32,274 bases of DNA, from contig CAMBMK010000015.1 in assembly GCA_945868745.1 (NCBI GenBank), forward strand, positions 1-32,274, given 5' to 3'. The notes beneath the pieces were generated by a model. That model worked only from the letters and a program-made list of their open reading frames with translations. It was not told the DNA's origin and made no database searches. Numbering within the stretch: position 1 is the first letter of the stretch; each line of letters opens with the position of its first letter. The translations under genes were made by a program, and so were the position numbers. Of this stretch, positions 25,099 through 32,274 are shown piece by piece. The stretch comes from an uncultured Bacteroidales bacterium. GTDB taxonomy: Bacteria; Bacteroidota; Bacteroidia; Bacteroidales; UBA932.

Positions 25099-25802
25099 TG
25101 AAAAAAAGGGTACTGCTGGTTTTCCTGTTGGGGCTGTCAGCCGCCGCTGCGACTGCGCAGATAAAAATCCTGGACATGGACTCCCTCGCAGTAAGGGAAA
25201 CCCCGAGCAAGGTATTGCAATTCAATACACTGCTTGTCGATGGAGGCACCCTCCGCGAAGACGGCGGACAAAGGGAGTATGTGTTCGGATTCAGGAACAT
25301 CTCCCCAAGGCCGGTGGTCATCACAAAGATCAGGACGGACTGTTCCTGCCTTGGTGCGGAGAGCAGCCGGAGGGAAATAGCTCCCGGCGACAGTGCGTCC
25401 GTCAGGCTGCGTTACTCTCCCCACGGAAGGAGCGGAAGTTTCCTCAGCAAGGCCTATGTCCATACCTCGGAAAGCGAAGCTGTGGAGGCTGTGCTGACGC
25501 TGAAAATCAGGGTGGTGGACGATTCGCCGTACCCTTACAGGATGGGTATGTATGCCCTTTCGGCAAAGGAGGTAGCATTCAATGCGGGGACTCCCGGTGC
25601 GGCCGGCTTTGATTTCCGCAGGACTTCCGCAAGTGCGCCGCAGCTGACAGCAAGGGACCAGTTCCTCCCTGAGGGAGTGAAAGCAGTATTGAAAAACGAC
25701 AGCATATCAATAGAATATGACGGAAAGGCAGGGAAGGGGGAGTATCCTCTTTTTCTTGAGTCCGGAGACAGACAGACAAAAATAACAATCAGGATAAAGT
25801 AG
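25098..25802 (+). CDS. DUF1573-family exported protein
   Basis: A 234-residue protein with a cleavable signal peptide (MKKRVLLVFLLGLSAAAATAQ). It holds a DUF1573 Ig-like domain with FGFRNISPRPVVITKIRTDC, the paired cysteines DCSCLG, and the APGDSASVRLRYSP and GSFLSKAYVHTS strands. The family is widespread in Bacteroidetes and has no firmly established function. The ATG at 25098 overlaps the TGA of the protease gene by one base; a GTG just before it is less likely. The second half (about 150-234) is unassigned. It could be a chaperone or accessory factor for the locus, but that is a guess. Confidence 0.8.
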   Translation: MKKRVLLVFLLGLSAAAATAQIKILDMDSLAVRETPSKVLQFNTLLVDGGTLREDGGQREYVFGFRNISPRPVVITKIRTDCSCLGAESSRREIAPGDSASVRLRYSPHGRSGSFLSKAYVHTSESEAVEAVLTLKIRVVDDSPYPYRMGMYALSAKEVAFNAGTPGAAGFDFRRTSASAPQLTARDQFLPEGVKAVLKNDSISIEYDGKAGKGEYPLFLESGDRQTKITIRIK

Positions 25803-25807
25803 TAAAG

Positions 25808-26242
25808 ATGAGACATATCAAAGCAATTCTTGTCATAATGTGCAGCCTTGCGCTGCTTTCCTGCCAGAAGGAACCGGCGCAGGAGAGCGAACCGCTTCTG
25901 GAGGTCAACTACAACAACGTCAGCGGCATCTGGACGCTCGAAATGGTCGGTGACAGCCCTCTTCTGGACGGCACCTTCCTTGACATCGAGCTCACCCGCA
26001 GCGAAAAGACATTCACCATTACCACCAACCTCGACAGTTTCGCTGACATCGCCCACACATTGACCGGGACATATGCCATCACCACCACTGCGGCCCAGGG
26101 CAGCATAATCGAAGGCATGTACGACCACGACAGCGGATTCTGGAGCCGCAACTACAGGATTGACCTCCTTTCCGCCACCAGGATGGTCTGGAGCGCCGTT
26201 GACAATCCCGAATTCGTCCAGACTTTCTCAAGAAAGGAATAA
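25808..26242 (+). CDS. Small lipocalin-like lipoprotein
   Basis: A 144-residue lipoprotein with lipobox LLSC and Cys19, then an Asp/Glu-rich linker. The mature part, starting VSGIWTLEMVGDSP, with alternating strands and WSRNYRIDLLSATRMVW near the end, has the GxW and strand order of small lipocalin-like domains common in Bacteroidetes. It is the last gene of the nine-gene run, five bases after the DUF1573 gene. No convincing terminator was seen before the next promoter at 26270. Function is unknown; a binding or inhibitor role for the locus is possible. Confidence 0.65.
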   Translation: MRHIKAILVIMCSLALLSCQKEPAQESEPLLEVNYNNVSGIWTLEMVGDSPLLDGTFLDIELTRSEKTFTITTNLDSFADIAHTLTGTYAITTTAAQGSIIEGMYDHDSGFWSRNYRIDLLSATRMVWSAVDNPEFVQTFSRKE

Positions 26243-26269
26243 GCCGGTCCCAATATCGGACAAAATGCC

Positions 26270-26277
26270 TATCTTTG
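26270..26277 (+). promoter_or_regulatory. -7 promoter box before the sensor-trkH operon
   Basis: TATCTTTG followed by C matches the Bacteroidetes -7 element TAnnTTTG. No good -33 TTTG is seen 19-21 bases upstream. It lies 42 bases before the ATG at 26319, marking a new transcript after the SusCD run. Confidence 0.55.
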
Positions 26278-26318
26278 CATGATTTGCTTTCCGCACCAGC
26301 GGGGCCAGAGAGCGTATT

Positions 26319-27149
26319 ATGTTTACAAAAGCCAGGAAGTTAGTCCGCGATTTCAAGCTGAGCATGAAGATGAAGATCACCCTCAGCCTCAGCGCAATCG
26401 CAATCATACTGCTTACCTCCAGCGTGATTTCGATGCTGGAGTATGACCGTATGAGCAACTATGTGTCGGAGCTCATCGCCGGCAACATCAACAGCATCAA
26501 TGTGGCTCAGAGGCTTGCCAACGTCAGCAACGCCTACAACCTCGAGATCCTGACCGTCATCGGGGACGACAGCCGCAACAGCCTTCCGGACTTCAACCAG
26601 AAGGAATTCATGGCCCATTGCGACAGCCTCCGGGAAAGCCTGTCCGCAAGGGATATGGCACATCTTGCCGACTCGGTGGAGTATTCGTATTCAGCCTATA
26701 TGCTCACATCGCTGGAGCTTCCGAAAGTCCTCAAATCCGATTTTGTCGATACGAGGGCGTGGTATTTCGACCGCCTCCAGCCTGTTTACAACCATCTCCG
26801 CAGCGACATCGACAAGCTCTCCACGGCGATCTACAGGGAGCTTGAAAACAATTCCGCCACATTTGACCGCGGTTTCTACAGGAGCATCATACCGAGTGCA
26901 GTCGCCGTATCTGTCGGCCTTCTGCTTGTGATAATGCTTCTTTTCTTCATCCTGGCGTATTATGTCAATCCGATCTACAGGATGCTCTCCGGCCTTCGCA
27001 ACTACCGGACTGTCGGCAAAATATACAGCGTCACCTTCGACGGGGACGACCAGCTCTCCGAGCTCAACGAAGGAGTAGGCGAAATCATATCGGAAAACCT
27101 GCAGCTTCGCAAACGCATCAAGGCGCTGCGCGACAACCAGAAGCAGTAA
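26319..27149 (+). CDS. Two-TM sensor-like membrane protein without output domain
   Basis: A 276-residue protein with a basic N-terminus, TM1 at about 20-40, a helical periplasmic domain (41-190), TM2 at about 191-216 and a short cytoplasmic tail. The layout is that of four-helix-bundle chemoreceptor or histidine-kinase sensors; the segment after TM2 (NPIYRMLSGLRNY) resembles the start of a HAMP domain and continues into a helical, coiled-coil-prone end (SENLQLRKRIKALRDNQK). No kinase, methyl-accepting or cyclase domain follows: the gene stops normally. It is six bases from trkH, so a role in regulating or assembling the potassium transporter is an attractive inference, not shown. Confidence 0.65.
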   Translation: MFTKARKLVRDFKLSMKMKITLSLSAIAIILLTSSVISMLEYDRMSNYVSELIAGNINSINVAQRLANVSNAYNLEILTVIGDDSRNSLPDFNQKEFMAHCDSLRESLSARDMAHLADSVEYSYSAYMLTSLELPKVLKSDFVDTRAWYFDRLQPVYNHLRSDIDKLSTAIYRELENNSATFDRGFYRSIIPSAVAVSVGLLLVIMLLFFILAYYVNPIYRMLSGLRNYRTVGKIYSVTFDGDDQLSELNEGVGEIISENLQLRKRIKALRDNQKQ

Positions 27150-27155
27150 AGAGGA

Positions 27156-28607
27156 ATGAACTTCAAGGTGATATCCAGAAACGTGGGATTCGCACTGCTC
27201 ACCAGTGCGTTCTTCATGTTCCTGTCCATACTGGTATCGGTGGCGGGGGGCAACGACAGCGCCCTTGCGGCCCTGCTCATCAGCTTCGTCATCACCTTCA
27301 TAATCGGAGTGTTCCCCTTCATCTTCGTGCGCAAGGCGCAGAACATCACCCTGCAGGACGGCTACATGATCATATTCCTGTCGTGGACGCTTTCATTTGT
27401 GGTCGGGATGTTGCCGTATCTGCTGTGGGGAGGACCGTTTACTGTGGTAAATGCCTGGTTTGAAAGTGTTTCCGGCTATACCACCACCGGCTCCACAATT
27501 CTCGAAAACGTGGAAGCCCTGCCCCCGAGCCTGCTTTTCTGGCGCAGCTCCACCCATTTCATCGGCGGCTTGGGAGTCGTGGTCTTCCTGCTTCTCATCA
27601 TCCCTTCGAGTTCCCCGCTGAGGCGCCGCCTTGCCAATATGGAGCTTTCCGCCCTCACGCGCGACGCCTTTATGGCAAAGACCAACAAGACGGTTTACAT
27701 CTTCACATATATCTACATCGGACTGGCTCTTGCAGCATTCATCTGCTATATCCTCGCCGGGATGTCTCCCTTCGATGCCATCAACCACGCATTCAGCGTA
27801 GTATCGACCGGAGGATTCAGCACCAGGAACCTCTCCATCGGCTACTACGACTCGCCGGCGGTCAACATCGTGACCATCGTGTTCATGATGTTGTGCTCCA
27901 TCCACTTCGCCATCATCTATATGGTCATTGCCACCCGTTCCCTGAGGCCCCTCAACAACTCCGTGCTCAAGTTCTATGTGGGTTATGTGATTGTGGCCGC
28001 GCTGATCATGACAGTCAATTTCCATTCTTCAGGTGAGGGAAACGGCTGGGCGGACTCGGCGATGAAGGGCCTTTTCATGACTGCAACCTTCTCGTCCACT
28101 ACCGGATTCAGCATATGCGACACAGGGGCCTGGACCTCATTCCCGCATTCGCTCATGATGGTAGTTGCGCTGTTCTGCGGTATGGCCGGTTCCACCTCCG
28201 GAGGTATGAAGGTTGACCGTCTGGTGGTGCTCCTGAAAGCATTTGCAAGGCAGGTCAGGAACACCCTCCATCCGTCTTCCGTTGCCGAAGTCAGGATGGG
28301 TCATCATGTAGTAAAGGACGAGGACATACATCCCCATATCCTCTTCATTGCCATATATGTGCTTCTTCTGCTGCTGTCCGTACTGCTTGTAATGCTGTTC
28401 TGCGGGGGAGACGCCAATGCCCTCGACGGAGTGGTCTCCAGCATGGGCAACGTGGGGCTTTCGTTCGGGGAGCTCAGCAGCCACTACAACGGCGAACCGA
28501 TGGCTGCAAAGCTTATCTACACGCTTGATATGCTCCTTGGACGTATCGAGATCTATCCGGTATTCGCCGTGCTTTACCTTGTGTTCGGACGCAGCAACAG
28601 GAAATAG
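27156..28607 (+). CDS. trkH: TrkH/KtrB-family potassium uptake protein
   Basis: A 483-residue polytopic protein of the superfamily of K+ transporters. The four pore-loop filter segments are visible: SGYTTTGST, VVSTGGFST, FSSTTGFSI and SSMGNVGLS, separated by the expected helix pairs, with GMAGSTSGGMKVDR after the third. Length fits TrkH. It forms the ion-conducting subunit; its nucleotide-binding partner (TrkA/KtrA) is not in this window and must be elsewhere. It is embedded between the sensor-like gene and the helicase with spacings of six and three bases. Confidence 0.94.
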   Translation: MNFKVISRNVGFALLTSAFFMFLSILVSVAGGNDSALAALLISFVITFIIGVFPFIFVRKAQNITLQDGYMIIFLSWTLSFVVGMLPYLLWGGPFTVVNAWFESVSGYTTTGSTILENVEALPPSLLFWRSSTHFIGGLGVVVFLLLIIPSSSPLRRRLANMELSALTRDAFMAKTNKTVYIFTYIYIGLALAAFICYILAGMSPFDAINHAFSVVSTGGFSTRNLSIGYYDSPAVNIVTIVFMMLCSIHFAIIYMVIATRSLRPLNNSVLKFYVGYVIVAALIMTVNFHSSGEGNGWADSAMKGLFMTATFSSTTGFSICDTGAWTSFPHSLMMVVALFCGMAGSTSGGMKVDRLVVLLKAFARQVRNTLHPSSVAEVRMGHHVVKDEDIHPHILFIAIYVLLLLLSVLLVMLFCGGDANALDGVVSSMGNVGLSFGELSSHYNGEPMAAKLIYTLDMLLGRIEIYPVFAVLYLVFGRSNRK

Positions 28608-28610
28608 GAT

Positions 28611-30053
28611 ATGGGTGCATCGGATTTTCTCTACAAAGGCTTCACGGAAAGGCTCGGCTATGAACCCACGCCGTGCCAGGATGCACTTTTCCGTGACATA
28701 TCCGGATTTCTCACAAGCGACGACGGCGACATAATGGTGGTGAACGGCTATGCCGGCACCGGAAAAACCACGGCAATAGCGGCAGTTGTGGCCCACCTCA
28801 GGTCCGTGAAGGTGCCCTGCGTGCTTCTGGCCCCGACCGGACGCGCCGCCAAAGTGCTCGGAAGCTACACCGGCAGCGACGCCTACACTATCCACAAGCA
28901 CATCTACCGCCAGAAATCCACGTCCGACAGCGGCTTCGGACTCTTCACAATCTCGCCCAACAAGGCAAAGGACACCCTTTTCATCGTCGATGAGGTCTCT
29001 CTCATAGGCATCGGAAGCTCCGAAGGCAAGAGCACCGCACAGTTCGGCACAGGCAACCTCCTCGAGGACCTCATCACATTTGTGCGCAGCGGCGTGGGAT
29101 GCAGGATGATACTCGTCGGGGACGCCGCCCAGCTGCCTCCGGTGGGCCTTGACCGCAGCCCCGCTCTCTCCAGGGAATATATGGCGCTTGCCGGGGGAGT
29201 CCGGTTCTCGACGCTCACCACCGTGGTGCGCCAGCAGAAAGCCTCCGGAATCCTCGAAAACGCCACACGCCTTCGCGAAATGATAGCCTCCGGAACGGAC
29301 CTCCTCCCCGCTGACGGGCTCGGCCTGCGGACCGACGGCTTCGACGACTTCCTCCGGGTCAGCGGCGGCACCCTTCTCGAAGAGCTCGGAGACGCATATT
29401 CCCGCTACGGCGAGGACGAAACCATAGTGCTATGCCGTTCCAACAAGCGCGCCAACCGCTACAACGCCGGCATCCGCGCCCAGATCCACTACAAGGAGGA
29501 GCGCCTCGTGCGCGGCGACAGGCTGATGATAGTCAAAAACTGCTACCAGTTTATAGAGAACATCAAGAATATGAGCTACATAGCTAACGGCGACATGGCC
29601 ACCCTCCTGCGCATCGGCAGCTATGAAGACCGCTACGGACTCCATTTCGCCGAGGCCCGTCTGATGTTCCCGGACTATGACAATCAGGAGATTACGGCAA
29701 AGGTCTGCCTCGACACGCTCGAATCCGAGGCCCCGTCGCTGACCTACGAACAGCAGAACGCCCTCTACGCCGGAGTGCTCGAGGACTATTCCGGCCTGTC
29801 CACAAAGAAAAAACGCCACGACGCCGTGCGTGAAGACAAATACTACAACGCCCTCCAGCTCAAATACGCAGCCGCAATCACCGCCCACAAATCCCAGGGC
29901 GGCCAGTGGAAATGCGTCTTCATCGACAACCCCTTCTGGCAGGACGTCCTCACTCTCGACGACCTCAAATGGCTCTACACCGCAATCACGAGGGGAGTGG
30001 AGAAAGTCTATCTCATCAATTTCAAGGACAATCTTTTTGCTCAAACCAAATAA
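28611..30053 (+). CDS. RecD/Pif1-like ATP-dependent DNA helicase (SF1B)
   Basis: A 480-residue superfamily-1 helicase. Motifs are in order: Q-like PCQDALF (21-27), Walker A GYAGTGKTT (46-54), motif Ia APTGRAAKVL, Walker B FIVDEVSLI (124-132), motif III GDAAQLPPVG (170-179), motif IV-region VVRQQKASG, motif V TAHKSQGGQW and motif VI YTAITRGVEKVYLI. It is much shorter than RecD2 and has no long N-terminal domain, matching the compact RecD-like helicases annotated in Bacteroidetes genomes. It probably acts in DNA repair or fork processing. Operon membership with trkH and a peptidase looks positional rather than functional. Confidence 0.88.
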   Translation: MGASDFLYKGFTERLGYEPTPCQDALFRDISGFLTSDDGDIMVVNGYAGTGKTTAIAAVVAHLRSVKVPCVLLAPTGRAAKVLGSYTGSDAYTIHKHIYRQKSTSDSGFGLFTISPNKAKDTLFIVDEVSLIGIGSSEGKSTAQFGTGNLLEDLITFVRSGVGCRMILVGDAAQLPPVGLDRSPALSREYMALAGGVRFSTLTTVVRQQKASGILENATRLREMIASGTDLLPADGLGLRTDGFDDFLRVSGGTLLEELGDAYSRYGEDETIVLCRSNKRANRYNAGIRAQIHYKEERLVRGDRLMIVKNCYQFIENIKNMSYIANGDMATLLRIGSYEDRYGLHFAEARLMFPDYDNQEITAKVCLDTLESEAPSLTYEQQNALYAGVLEDYSGLSTKKKRHDAVREDKYYNALQLKYAAAITAHKSQGGQWKCVFIDNPFWQDVLTLDDLKWLYTAITRGVEKVYLINFKDNLFAQTK

Positions 30054-30064
30054 TTTATAACGCT

Positions 30065-32101
30065 ATGAACAGAATTTTTACAGCAACCGCAGCACTTCTG
30101 CTCTGTGCAGCAGTCCACGCACAGGACGGCCTCCAGCCTGTCCCGAGAGCCTGGAAATGGCTGGACAACAACGAAGTGGCCTTCTCCTACAACGGCACCT
30201 TCACCGAGGCCTTCGCCGTTGATGCCAAAAGCGGAAAAGTCCGCGAGGGTGTCTATGCCCCGGAAAAGTACATCGAGTACCCGGTCAACCCGCAGGGCGC
30301 AGTGAACCTCACCTATTCGCCTGACTCCACGATGCTTGCGTTCACCCGCAATAACGACCTCTACATCGTGGACATCGCCACCGGCGCCGAAAAGAGATTT
30401 ACCACCGACGGCAGCAACCTCATCCTCAACGGCTACTCCTCCTGGGTGTACTACGAGGAGATCCTCGGCCGCCCTACCCGCTACAAGGCATTCTGGTGGT
30501 CTCCTGACTCCAAGAAGCTCGCCTTCTACCGCTATGACGACACCAACGTCCCGATGTTCCCGATCTATTCCGGAAAGGGCCAGGACGGCTCCCTCCGCGA
30601 AACCCACTATCCAAAGGTGGGCGAGCCCAACCCTGAGGTGCGCATCGGCATTGCCGACATCGCAAGCGGCGACATAGTGTGGGCAGACTTCGACCCGAAG
30701 GACGACCAGTATTTCGGCACCCCGTTCTGGGGACCGGACAGCAGGGAACTCTTCATCCAGAGGGAACCGCGCATCCAGAACACCCTCGACGTCTATAGCA
30801 TCAGCGTGGAGGACGGCTCAAAGAAGCACATCTACCACGAGACCTACAAGACCTGGCTCGACTTCATCACCGGCATGATCTTCACCGACAAGGGCCTCTA
30901 TGCCGTAAGAAGCTTCGAGACCGGATGGCAGCAGATCTACTTCATGCCTTACGACGGCTCTCCTGTACGCAGGCTCACCGACGGCGAAAACTGGAGGGTC
31001 AACCTTGTCCGCCTCGACGAAAAGACGGGTGACGTCTATTTCACCGCAGAGCGCGACGCACGCATCCGCACAACCCTCTACAAAGTATCCCAGAAAGGAG
31101 TTGTGACCGCCCTCACCGACCCGCAGTACTCCGTGGCCGGCGTAAGCTTCTCTCCTGACGGAAAATACTTTGTCGCATCCCTGTCCAACTACAGCACCCC
31201 TGACCAGATCTGGATCTATTCCAACGGAAAGAAGGGCTCCAAGGCCCTCCACAAGGTCGCAGACCACGCCGCAGCCGACTTTGACCTTGCCTCATACCCG
31301 AGGCCGCAGAATATGACCATCCTGAGCCGCGACGGCCTCACGATGTACGGCTACATGATCCTCCCGAAGGACTTCGACCCTGCAAAGAAATATCCTGTCC
31401 ATGTCGATATCTACGGCGGACCTGACTCGCCTCAGGTGCAGGAGCGCTGGAAAGACCCTTACCGCTACTCCTGGTGGGGAGAAAACGGCATCATCGAGGT
31501 GTCCGTGGACAACCGCGCTGCAGGCTTCAACGGCCGCGAAGGTCTTGACTACATCTACAAATGGCTCGATAAATACGAGACCTATGACTTCGTGGACTGG
31601 GCAAAATATCTCCAGAGCCTTCCATACATCGACGGCGACAAGATCGGTGTCGAGGGATATTCTTTCGGAGGAATGATGACTGCGCTCCTTCTTTTCGACG
31701 CGAGCGACTATTTCCACTACGGAGTGGGCAGCTCGGGAGTATATGACTGGCCTCTCTATGACACCCACTACACCGAAAGGTTCATGGAGACCCCGCAGAC
31801 CAACCCTGACGGCTATGCCTCCACGAGCGTCCTTGCCCATGTGAAGAACTATCCTGTTGACTACAAGTCATATGACCCTCAGGAGATCGAGCCTGTGATG
31901 CTCAAGCTCACCCACGGTACGGGCGACGACAACGTCCATTTCCAGGGCTCCCTCCAGCTCATCGACGAGCTCCTGAAGGAAGGCAAGAAGTTTGAGTTCA
32001 TGATGTATCCTGACGGAATGCACGGCTACCGCGGCTACCAGCAGGAGCATTTCACAGCCTCCAACCGTGACTTCTGGCTCAAGTATCTCGTAAGAAAATA
32101 A
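30065..32101 (+). CDS. Dipeptidyl-peptidase IV-type prolyl peptidase (S9B)
   Basis: A 678-residue exported S9 peptidase. The Met at 30065 opens a signal peptide (MNRIFTATAALLLCAAVHAQ); the frame upstream overlaps the helicase gene and is rejected. An N-terminal beta-propeller carries the DPP-IV glutamate pair E131-E132 (VYYEEILGR) that holds the substrate amino terminus. The hydrolase domain has Ser533 in GYSFGG (GWSYGG is usual in DPP-IV), Asp621 in HGTGDDNVHFQ and His653 in DGMHGYRG. It should release X-Pro dipeptides in the periplasm. It follows the helicase by 11 bases and is closed by a terminator. Confidence 0.92.
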   Translation: MNRIFTATAALLLCAAVHAQDGLQPVPRAWKWLDNNEVAFSYNGTFTEAFAVDAKSGKVREGVYAPEKYIEYPVNPQGAVNLTYSPDSTMLAFTRNNDLYIVDIATGAEKRFTTDGSNLILNGYSSWVYYEEILGRPTRYKAFWWSPDSKKLAFYRYDDTNVPMFPIYSGKGQDGSLRETHYPKVGEPNPEVRIGIADIASGDIVWADFDPKDDQYFGTPFWGPDSRELFIQREPRIQNTLDVYSISVEDGSKKHIYHETYKTWLDFITGMIFTDKGLYAVRSFETGWQQIYFMPYDGSPVRRLTDGENWRVNLVRLDEKTGDVYFTAERDARIRTTLYKVSQKGVVTALTDPQYSVAGVSFSPDGKYFVASLSNYSTPDQIWIYSNGKKGSKALHKVADHAAADFDLASYPRPQNMTILSRDGLTMYGYMILPKDFDPAKKYPVHVDIYGGPDSPQVQERWKDPYRYSWWGENGIIEVSVDNRAAGFNGREGLDYIYKWLDKYETYDFVDWAKYLQSLPYIDGDKIGVEGYSFGGMMTALLLFDASDYFHYGVGSSGVYDWPLYDTHYTERFMETPQTNPDGYASTSVLAHVKNYPVDYKSYDPQEIEPVMLKLTHGTGDDNVHFQGSLQLIDELLKEGKKFEFMMYPDGMHGYRGYQQEHFTASNRDFWLKYLVRK

Positions 32102-32125
32102 GCTGTTGCACAAACGGCACTGAAA

Positions 32126-32155
32126 AAAGCCCTGCGCATCACTGCGCGGGGCTTT
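32126..32155. terminator. Bidirectional intrinsic terminator
   Basis: AAAGCCC-T-GCGC (32126-32137) pairs perfectly with GCGC-G-GGGCTTT (32144-32155) around a six-base loop, one G-T pair included. The A-run on the left and the short T-run on the right let it serve both the S9 peptidase gene and the convergent gene from the right. Confidence 0.85.
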
Positions 32156-32225
32156 ACCGGTTAGAACCCATACATGTTAAACTCTATTATGTAGTCATAG
32201 GCTTATGAAAAATATATGTTTTTGG

Positions 32226-32274
32226 CTATAGTCTCTTCTTCTCGTCGTTGCCGGCACCGGTGCCGCGGTACTTG
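32226..32274 (-). CDS. C-terminal end of a convergent gene (partial)
   Basis: On the minus strand the last bases of the window read KYRGTGAGNDEKKRL followed by TAG at 32226-32228. Codon choice (GGC, ACC, GGT, GCC, AAG) matches the neighbouring genes, and the terminator to its left fits a gene ending here. Only 15 codons are visible, too few to name a product; a charged C-terminal tail is all that can be said. Confidence 0.45.
   Translation of the reverse strand, partial: KYRGTGAGNDEKKRL

Overview
The window looks like a chromosome segment from a member of the Bacteroidales. Support comes from an adjacent SusC/SusD pair, many lipoproteins with Bacteroidetes-type lipoboxes, TAnnTTTG-type -7 promoter boxes in front of several genes, and BACON, DUF1573 and DUF1343 type proteins. 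Coding DNA is fairly GC-rich. The family cannot be fixed from the sequence alone.

Left end (1-1473): a gene-poor, more AT-rich patch of debris. It holds a 55-bp repeat present twice without mismatch, further direct and inverted copies of its core, and a run of six short hairpins. Two 5'-truncated gene remnants lie tail to head on the minus strand: the C-terminus of a RhuM-family protein and the C-terminal winged helix of an AlbA_2/divergent-AAA type protein.

Minus-strand housekeeping block (1294-6080): rnpB (RNase P RNA), then queC-queD-queE (7-deazaguanine/queuosine precursor synthesis), a GlmM-type phosphohexomutase and a signal-less DUF1343/NamZ-like protein. The protein genes are nearly touching and end at a strong intrinsic terminator. 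A possible three-way-junction RNA lies between rnpB and queC.

Plus-strand block (6108-11139): pyrG with a textbook Bacteroidetes promoter facing rnpB, a glutaminyl-cyclase lipoprotein, then a TPP riboswitch controlling a TonB-dependent receptor. That receptor is therefore probably the outer-membrane thiamine transporter. The block ends in a terminator.

Main accessory locus (11146-26242): nine tightly packed genes behind one promoter. They are SusC, SusD, a SusE-position lipoprotein, a large modular lipoprotein, two leucine-rich-repeat lipoproteins, a subtilisin-like protease lipoprotein, a DUF1573 protein and a small lipocalin-like lipoprotein. There is no glycoside hydrolase, lyase or sulfatase. 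My reading is a protein- or peptide-directed SusCD uptake system with LRR surface binders, the most interesting part of the window.

Right block (26270-32155): a two-TM sensor-like protein with no output domain, a TrkH-type potassium transporter, a compact RecD/Pif1-like helicase and a dipeptidyl-peptidase-IV-type S9 peptidase, ended by a terminator. A convergent gene just enters at the right edge.
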